This document shows positions 58,884-64,000 of a stretch of DNA of 64,000 nucleotides, in pieces. The notes under the pieces were generated by a model. It was not told where the DNA came from. It was given only the letters and a program-made list of their open reading frames with translations, and searched no databases. Position 1 is the stretch's first letter, and every line of letters begins with the position of its first letter. The stretch spans positions 10,502 through 74,501 of the forward strand of contig JAEYPS010000017.1 of NCBI GenBank assembly GCA_023410475.1. Reading direction: 5' to 3'. Position numbers and translations under genes: made by a program. The DNA comes from Bacillota bacterium. GTDB taxonomy: Bacteria > Bacillota > Clostridia > Christensenellales > SZUA-584.

Positions 58884-59508
58884 TATTCTCCCTCATATGA
58901 TACGAAAGCACATACAGGCTGTCGCTCAGGTGCACGTTTTCAACGCTCACGCCGTGGCGCGCCTCGACGTCCACAGGCGCGAAATTCCATATTCCTTTAA
59001 CGCCAAGGGTGGCAAGCTCGTCCGCGAGCCCTTGCGCGTACTGCTTCGGCACGGCTATTATCGCGATATCCACGCCATTTTCCCTGACGAACTCCGGCAT
59101 GGCGTACATCGGGCGAACGACGATGCCCCCTACGTCTTTTCCTATTACGTTCTTATCCGCGTCGAAAACGCCTATTATCCTGTAGCCTTCCTTAGCAAAG
59201 CTTTTGTACTTCATCAGCGCCTGGCCGATATTGCCCGCTCCGAGTATTACCGCCTTGTGCGATGCACCGATATCGAGTATCCTCATTATCTCCTGTCTCA
59301 GCCTTGAGACATGATAGCCGTATCCCTGCTGACCGAAACCTCCGAAGCAGTTAAGGTCGCGCCTTATCTGTGATGCGTTCAGGTTCATGTCCTTGCTCAT
59401 TCTGGACGACGATACTTTTTCGGTACCGTAGGCTTCGAGTTCCGACAAATACCTGTAGTATTTGGGAAGCCTGCGTATGACCGCGTCGGATATCTTATAA
59501 TCCTGCAT
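58855..59508 (-). CDS. rex: redox-sensing transcriptional repressor Rex
   Basis: The 217-residue regulator has an amino-terminal winged helix (VIRRLPKYYRYLSELEAYGT, MNLNASQIRRDLNCFGGFGQ) and a NAD(H)-binding Rossmann domain (AVILGAGNIGQALMKY) with the family's end segment FAPVDVE. It represses fermentation and respiration genes when the NADH/NAD ratio is low. It sits upstream of yjbQ. GGAGCGGTT precedes the ATG. No clear Rex box was found in its own promoter region. Confidence 0.96.
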   Translation of the reverse strand: MQDYKISDAVIRRLPKYYRYLSELEAYGTEKVSSSRMSKDMNLNASQIRRDLNCFGGFGQQGYGYHVSRLRQEIMRILDIGASHKAVILGAGNIGQALMKYKSFAKEGYRIIGVFDADKNVIGKDVGGIVVRPMYAMPEFVRENGVDIAIIAVPKQYAQGLADELATLGVKGIWNFAPVDVEARHGVSVENVHLSDSLYVLSYHMRENIGNGNRKDD

Positions 59509-59624
59509 AACCGCTCCTTTTTGTTTTGAACATTATAACATATAGTATGATCATATTGAACAAAAATTTTTATATAAAGGGCCTTAAATTCTATTTTTTG
59601 TAATTCATTATTTTCTATCTTAAC

Positions 59625-59652
59625 TTGATATTATAGTTAAATATTATATAAT
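59625..59652 (+). promoter_or_regulatory. putative promoter of PQ-rich membrane protein
   Basis: TTGATA (59625-59630), a 16-base spacer and TATAAT (59647-59652), about 130 bases before the start at 59779. The area is very AT-rich, so similar boxes occur by chance. Confidence 0.4.
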
Positions 59653-59778
59653 ATCAGCATATATAGTATAAATATCAGCTTATAAGCATTTGCCAATACT
59701 CATAAGGCTTATACGTTGTTTAATAGTTCCACAATGCTATGGCATTAATCGATATCTTTTGATTCATGGAGGTTAAAA

Positions 59779-60411
59779 ATGTATAACAGAGCCAAAACAT
59801 CGGCGTTTGTTCTGGGGCTTATCGGAGGAATACTCAATGCGCTCTTTGCAATCTTCGCCTTGATTGGATTAGTAACTGCCTTGGAGTTTGCTTCCGGTTA
59901 TATCGACACAACCGGCCTTATAATTTTGATTGCCGCGGTGTTTCTGGTATGTCTGGTCAACCTTGTCGGAGCATGCATCTGCAGAAACAAGCGTGTCGCA
60001 GGCGGAGTAATAATGCTTATTAGCGCAGTTCTGCTGCTCATATATCTGACTGTTTCTTTATCAAGCCCGTTTTCCGGTTTCGGAATGACCTCCGAAACGA
60101 CTATCGTCCCAATTTTGTGGCTGTTAACTCAGTTGATGTCTATCATTGGGGCGATAATTTGCTTTACCCCCAGGCGGCCTGTACAGTACCGGCAGCCTTA
60201 CGGTCAGCCCTATGGACAGCCCCAGCAGCCTTACGGTCAGCCTCTTTACGGGCAGCAACAGGCTTACGGGCAACCTCCTTACGGCCAGCAACCGCAGCAA
60301 TATGGGCAGCCGCAGCAGTACGGACAGCAGCCTCAGCAATATGGGCAGCCGCAGCAGTACGGACAGCAGCCTCAGGGGCAGGCTCAGCCGCCTGAAAATA
60401 CGCAGCAATAA
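59779..60411 (+). CDS. DUF4064-like membrane protein with PYGQPQQ repeats
   Basis: The 210-residue product has four membrane helices (AFVLGLIGGILNALFAIF at the start; NKRVAGGVIMLISAVLLLIY in the third) and a 70-residue tail of PYGQP/QQYGQP repeats. It is the same type as the genes at 39542 and 40156, nearly 20 kb away. The tail is encoded by imperfect nucleotide repeats and may be length-variable. Promoter sequences lie upstream; the gene is divergent from rex. Function unknown. Confidence 0.75.
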   Translation: MYNRAKTSAFVLGLIGGILNALFAIFALIGLVTALEFASGYIDTTGLIILIAAVFLVCLVNLVGACICRNKRVAGGVIMLISAVLLLIYLTVSLSSPFSGFGMTSETTIVPILWLLTQLMSIIGAIICFTPRRPVQYRQPYGQPYGQPQQPYGQPLYGQQQAYGQPPYGQQPQQYGQPQQYGQQPQQYGQPQQYGQQPQGQAQPPENTQQ

Positions 60412-60426
60412 CACAAGCTGTTTGAG

Positions 60427-60461
60427 AACAGAGGCTTGTGTTCTGACTATAAGCCTCTGTT
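60427..60461 (+). other. 11-base inverted repeat after the PQ-rich gene
   Basis: AACAGAGGCTT (60427-60437) and AAGCCTCTGTT (60451-60461) are perfect complements. No U-tract follows, so it is a stem-loop that may end or protect the transcript. Confidence 0.5.
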
Positions 60462-60509
60462 GCTCACATGTCGAATAGTATAAAGCGAATATCGCAGAGC
60501 TTCGACTGG

Positions 60510-61292
60510 CTAGATAGAAAAACCAGGTTCTCGCGATATATCGCGGTAGATCGTGCGTAAATTTTCTATCTGCTCCTCAGTGCCGCGCGCCGCTATCCAT
60601 ACGCCCCCCTCCGCGCCGCACACCCCTCCGGCAGCGGACATCACTGCCTCACATCCGGTCAAGATGCCTATTGCGGTAAGCTCTGTAACTATAACGCCGC
60701 TCACCGGCATAAGCCTCGCTCCCGCCGTTCCGGGCGAATTTAACAGCTTTGCCGCCTCTTCGATATCGCCTGTGATTCTTTTTTCCAGCCCCACGGGGAT
60801 ATAGAGGCTGACGCGTCTCCCGTAAACAGCCTGAAGCGCGGCGCTTATCGTTCCCGCCTTGGAGTCCCCTATGAGCACTCCGGCCTTCCCGCGCTCTGTG
60901 TCAAGCGCGTTCGCCCCTTTTATAATAACATCGCCAGCCTTAAGGCCGTCTATTACATCGAATATCGTTTTACCCGAAAGCCACTCGCCTTTCTCTATCA
61001 CCACGTCTCCCGCGAAGCGCCGCTCTGCCTCGGGCATCCTTCCGGCCCCGGTCACCGGCTGTTCAGGCGGCAGTGTGATCCCCCGAAAAAATCTCTCGCG
61101 TGAAAATGCCGCTTCCTGTCCTATGCTTTTGAGCACCTCTTCGGCTACATAGCCGTTGGTCGTACCGGCCACTATGACTACGGTACGGCTTTTTATGGCT
61201 TCCTGTATCTCCACTATACGCAGCATGGATTTTGCAATGAGTCTTTTTCCCGCTGCGGGCGTTATGAGCAGCTGTAATACCTCTTCCGGCAT
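60510..61292 (-). CDS. conserved protein of unknown function
   Basis: The 260-residue product shows no domain I can name. It has glycine-rich motifs (VVIVAGTTNGYVAEEVL, GDVIIKGANALD, GVLIGDSKAGTI, SAAGGVCGAEGG) suggesting an alpha/beta fold that could bind a nucleotide or sugar phosphate. There is no signal peptide or membrane helix. The ATG follows a perfect AAGGAGG, and a good promoter with duplicated -10 lies upstream. Confidence 0.75.
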   Translation of the reverse strand: MPEEVLQLLITPAAGKRLIAKSMLRIVEIQEAIKSRTVVIVAGTTNGYVAEEVLKSIGQEAAFSRERFFRGITLPPEQPVTGAGRMPEAERRFAGDVVIEKGEWLSGKTIFDVIDGLKAGDVIIKGANALDTERGKAGVLIGDSKAGTISAALQAVYGRRVSLYIPVGLEKRITGDIEEAAKLLNSPGTAGARLMPVSGVIVTELTAIGILTGCEAVMSAAGGVCGAEGGVWIAARGTEEQIENLRTIYRDISREPGFSI

Positions 61293-61328
61293 AGGCGCCT
61301 CCTTATATAGTGTGGGTTTTGCTTCTGT

Positions 61329-61368
61329 GTTATTACAGTATAATTGCTGTTATTACAGTATAATTGCT
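61329..61368. repeat. perfect 20-base tandem duplication
   Basis: GTTATTACAGTATAATTGCT is present twice in a row (61329-61348, 61349-61368). Each copy holds a reverse-strand TATACT. Confidence 0.9.
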
Positions 61369-61385
61369 TTGGGGTTTTTTGACAA
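61337..61385 (-). promoter_or_regulatory. putative promoter of 260-residue protein with duplicated -10
   Basis: On the reverse strand TTGTCA (61385-61380), a 17-base spacer and TATACT (61362-61357) form a good promoter. The second copy of the duplication places another TATACT at 61342-61337, 20 bases further on. Confidence 0.55.
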
Positions 61386-61510
61386 TTAAATATTTATTAT
61401 AGCCTGGAGGGTAATTCACGATGTTCACTTCTTCCGCCGTCCGCAGCTCAAGCAGCCGCCGTTGAATTGACGCCGACGAAACAAGAATAATCGCAGTGCT
61501 GTTTATATCC

Positions 61511-61544
61511 ACACCCCAAAAAGCCTCACGACTTTTTGGGGACC
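61511..61544. repeat. dispersed hairpin repeat, copy C
   Basis: CCCCAAAAAG pairs with CTTTTTGGGG around CCTCACGA, preceded by ACA and followed by ACCCCGTAT. It shares both flanks with copy A about 15 kb away. Confidence 0.65.
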
Positions 61545-61552
61545 CCGTATGT

Positions 61553-61581
61553 AAAAGGCTTATGGGGTCTTGCATAAGCCT
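61553..61581 (-). terminator. terminator after the sulfur flavoprotein gene
   Basis: AGGCTTAT (61556-61563) pairs with ATAAGCCT (61574-61581); on the reverse strand a short T-run follows. Confidence 0.6.
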
Positions 61582-61592
61582 CTTAACATTTG

Positions 61593-64000
61593 CTATATGA
61601 ACAGCGTCGCGTCCGACGTCTCCGCCGCCCCGAGGAACGACGCGACTCCCGCGAACTCTATACCGTCTATCAGCTCTTCTTTCTTTATCCCCATAACGTC
61701 CATCGACATCGTGCATGCCACTATCTTGACTCCGTTTTTCTGCGCCTGCTCTATGAGTTCGTCCAGCGAGGAAACGTTCTTCTTTTTCATAATGCCCCGC
61801 ATCATCGCAGAGCCCATTCCGAGCATATGCATTTTCGACAGCTTCAGTTTCTTTGCGCCCCTCGGCATCATCGCCCCGAACATACTCTCTATAAACGTCT
61901 TCTTTACATTTGCCTTCTCGCGTCTGCGCAGTATATTCAGCCCCCAGAACGTGAAGAACATCGTTACCTTTCTGCCCATCGCCGCCGCGCCGTTTGCTAT
62001 AATGAAACTGGCAAGCGCCCTGTCGAGGTCTCCGCTGAAGACTACCATCGACTTGTCGTCGTACATGCGCGGTGCTATATTGCAGTCCTCACCCTCGCAG
62101 CCCTTCTTTATCCACACCGAAAAGCCTTTGTCCGTCTTCTCGCCCTTTACATACGTGTTTTTCGTACGCGCGCACCACGCCGCAGCGTCGGCGAAGAAGC
62201 CGGGGTCTGTGGCGGTTATGTTTATAACGTCGCCGTCCTCCGTTTCGCTTATTGCCTCATAAAGCTTCATTACCGGCCCCGGGCACTGCAGCCCGCAGGC
62301 ATCTACGGTTATGGTTTTATCCGGCGTTACAGCTATAGTATTGTTTTCTGATCTCATAGGTATCGCTATGCCTTTCATCGATTTGCTTTCCTCGTCAGTA
62401 TAGTCCTTGCTGACCGTCCTGTATGTCGTATACCCTCCGGCAAGATTCTTAACGTTCTTAAACCCGCTCTGTTTCATTATCCTTGCAGCTATGTAAGAGC
62501 GCAGACCTACCGCGCAGTGAACGACATAGGATTTATTCCTGTCCAGGCTTTCTATACTCTCGCGCATGTTGTCAACGGGTATGTTTACGCTGCCCTCGAT
62601 AGCGCCCATCTGCCTCTCGGCAGGAGTCCTCACGTCGAGTATCACCGTGCCTTCGGAAAGGTTTTTAAGCTCGCCGACGGTTATGTTGTCGACATTGCCC
62701 AACAGTATATTCTCTGCGGTGAACGCCGCCATATTTACAGGGTCTTTCGCGGACGAATACGGGGGCGCGTAGCAGAGCTCCGTCTCCTCAAGGTCATGGA
62801 CCGCTGCTCCGAACTGTATGGCAGTCGCGATAACGTCTATCCTCTTCTCCACGCCGTCGTAGCCAACCGCCTGCGCCCCTAAAACCTTTCCGTCAAGCCC
62901 GAATATCATCTTAAGCGTCATCGGCATTCCGCCGGGGTAATACCCCGCGTGAGACAGCGGGTGCACAATAGTTATCTTATAGTCTGTATTGAGCTTTTTG
63001 CCCGACGCTTTTAGCTGCTTTTCGTTAAGCCCGGTGCTGGAGGCGGTGATGTCGAATATCTTAGCCACCGAAGCGCCCTGAGTGCCCTTATACGTCCTGC
63101 CCATGCCGCAAATGTTGTCGGCGGCCATCCGCCCCATCTTGTTCGCGGGCCCCGCGAGAGGTATCATTGCCTCCTCACCGCTGACGAAATTCCTTACCTG
63201 AACGGCGTCGCCCACCGCGTATATGCTCTCGTCGGATGTTTTGAGATGCTCGTCGACAACTATACCTCCGCGACTGCCTATCTCGAGCCCGCAGCCCTTT
63301 GCGAGCTCGGTATTGGGCTTTACGCCTACAGCCAGTATCGCTATGTCGGCGGGTATCGTGCGGTTCTGCGTCATTACAGCAAAGCCTCCCTTGCCGTCTT
63401 CAAAGCCCGTAACGCCTTCGCCCAAAACGAGCCTTACACCGTTGTCGGCAAGGTGCTTGTGCACGGACTGCGCTATATCGAAGTCTAGATTCGGCATGAC
63501 CTGATCCATGACATCGACCAGGGTCACCGAGAGCCCCGCGTGCACGAGGTTTTCGGCCATCTCTATACCTATAAAGCCTCCGCCCACGACGACGGCGGAT
63601 TTTGCCTGCTTTTCGCTTATTGCCGCCGCTATGGCGTCCATGTCGGGTATCGTCCACAGCGTGAATACCCTGTCGCTGTCCGTTCCGGGTATCGGAGGGA
63701 TCACCGGCGATGAGCCGGGTGAGAGTACCAGCACGTCATAGCTTTCGTTATACGTACCGCCGCCGCTCTGCAACGTAACGGTCTTCGCCTCCCTGTCTAT
63801 AGAGACTACCTCGCTCTCTACGCGCACATCCACGTTGAAACGCGCTTTAAAAGACTCGGGCGTCTGCAGCAATAGCTTATCCCTCTTCTCGATTATGCCG
63901 CCTATAAAATAAGGCAGGCCGCAATTAGCGAACGATATATACGGCCCCCGCTCAAACATTATTATCTCGGCTGTCTCGTCGAGCCTGCGAAGGCGAGCTG
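61593..64000 (-). CDS. CoA-disulfide reductase-rhodanese-TusA-DsrE fusion protein (5' end outside window)
   Basis: The reverse frame is open to the window edge; the missing start would lie before ARLRRLDETAEIIMFERGPY. Domains in order: a FAD/NAD pyridine nucleotide-disulfide reductase of CoADR type with the redox Cys in SFANCGLPYFIG; a rhodanese domain (ILDVRTPAERQMGAIEGSVN, active Cys in VVHCAVGLRSYIAAR); a TusA/SirA domain (DACGLQCPGPVMK); and a DsrE/F-like domain (VVFSGDLDRALASFIIANGA). The fusion joins persulfide formation with sulfur relay and probably reduces CoA-, poly- or persulfides in the cytoplasm. Earlier ATG at 63959 is internal. Confidence 0.92.
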   Translation of the reverse strand, partial: ARLRRLDETAEIIMFERGPYISFANCGLPYFIGGIIEKRDKLLLQTPESFKARFNVDVRVESEVVSIDREAKTVTLQSGGGTYNESYDVLVLSPGSSPVIPPIPGTDSDRVFTLWTIPDMDAIAAAISEKQAKSAVVVGGGFIGIEMAENLVHAGLSVTLVDVMDQVMPNLDFDIAQSVHKHLADNGVRLVLGEGVTGFEDGKGGFAVMTQNRTIPADIAILAVGVKPNTELAKGCGLEIGSRGGIVVDEHLKTSDESIYAVGDAVQVRNFVSGEEAMIPLAGPANKMGRMAADNICGMGRTYKGTQGASVAKIFDITASSTGLNEKQLKASGKKLNTDYKITIVHPLSHAGYYPGGMPMTLKMIFGLDGKVLGAQAVGYDGVEKRIDVIATAIQFGAAVHDLEETELCYAPPYSSAKDPVNMAAFTAENILLGNVDNITVGELKNLSEGTVILDVRTPAERQMGAIEGSVNIPVDNMRESIESLDRNKSYVVHCAVGLRSYIAARIMKQSGFKNVKNLAGGYTTYRTVSKDYTDEESKSMKGIAIPMRSENNTIAVTPDKTITVDACGLQCPGPVMKLYEAISETEDGDVINITATDPGFFADAAAWCARTKNTYVKGEKTDKGFSVWIKKGCEGEDCNIAPRMYDDKSMVVFSGDLDRALASFIIANGAAAMGRKVTMFFTFWGLNILRRREKANVKKTFIESMFGAMMPRGAKKLKLSKMHMLGMGSAMMRGIMKKKNVSSLDELIEQAQKNGVKIVACTMSMDVMGIKKEELIDGIEFAGVASFLGAAETSDATLFI

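Noticed and set aside
59701..59740. A possible Rex operator (TTGT...ACAA with 11-base spacing) upstream of the PQ-rich membrane gene
   Set aside because: The Rex consensus needs ten bases between the half-sites and a palindromic core; here spacing is one base too long and the core does not match.
61333..61510. A reverse-strand frame with protein-like text (LELRTAEEVNIVNYPPGYNK) between the flavoprotein gene and the 260-residue gene
   Set aside because: It has only a GTG next to the hairpin repeat as start, no ribosome binding site, and it runs through the promoter duplication. It could be a remnant, but I cannot support it as a gene.

Overview
The window looks like a chromosomal segment from an endospore-forming, anaerobic member of the Clostridia (Firmicutes), probably an uncultured gut-type lineage. 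The evidence is an alpha/beta small acid-soluble spore protein, BofA, SpoIIID and a Spo0E-like phosphatase, together with Rex, a 2[4Fe-4S] ferredoxin, a large 2-hydroxyacyl-CoA dehydratase activase, strong AGGAGG-type ribosome binding sites and frequent TTG/GTG starts. TAA, TAG and TGA all serve as ordinary stops, so there is no sign of code reassignment. I see no phage, insertion sequence, CRISPR array or tRNA gene.

Layout. 1-4.4 kb: methyltransferase (cut by the window edge), a beta-propeller-like surface protein split by an in-frame TAA, a GNAT-SH3 fusion and an alpha/alpha-toroid protein. 4.6-9.9 kb: three tandem Na/Pi-cotransporter paralogs, each preceded by a short overlapping leader ORF with its own strong Shine-Dalgarno. 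10-15.2 kb: an intact paralog of the split surface protein, a small gene broken by an in-frame TAG, a membrane protein, SASP, DUF554, and a frameshifted flavodoxin-type oxidoreductase. 15.4-18.9 kb: secG, rnr, smpB and ssrA (tmRNA). 19-23.6 kb: bofA, fba, a DUF3842 gene, mnmA and a NUDIX gene. 23.6-28.8 kb: an ABC-2 exporter operon with a large membrane-anchored protein and a duplicated permease 3' end. 28.9-32.4 kb: bactofilin, two related membrane-anchored proteins (one an NlpC/P60 hydrolase) and a membrane protein.

32.5-37.3 kb: a yaaO-like gene, HAD phosphatase, tmk, holB, ricT, then ferredoxin; this is a variant of the Bacillus yaaO-tmk-holB-yaaT cluster. 37.4-42.2 kb: radical SAM protein, spoIIID, three small membrane proteins and an epimerase. 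42.2-46.5 kb: a giant activase. 47-54 kb: DapB-like reductase, acetyltransferase, mreC/mreD, a divergent RluA-like protein, a Spo0E-like protein and a PAS-SpoIIE phosphatase. 54.5-60.4 kb: zinc-ribbon protein, two VanW-family proteins, yjbQ, rex and a PQ-rich-tailed membrane protein. 60.5-64 kb: an unknown conserved protein and a four-domain sulfur-handling flavoprotein cut by the window end.

Themes. Several genes are visibly broken (in-frame TAA, in-frame TAG, one-base frameshift, remnants), mostly in the first 24 kb. The least expected signals are the conserved overlapping leader ORFs in front of each Na/Pi transporter copy, and a dispersed hairpin repeat whose copies show a compensatory base-pair change.
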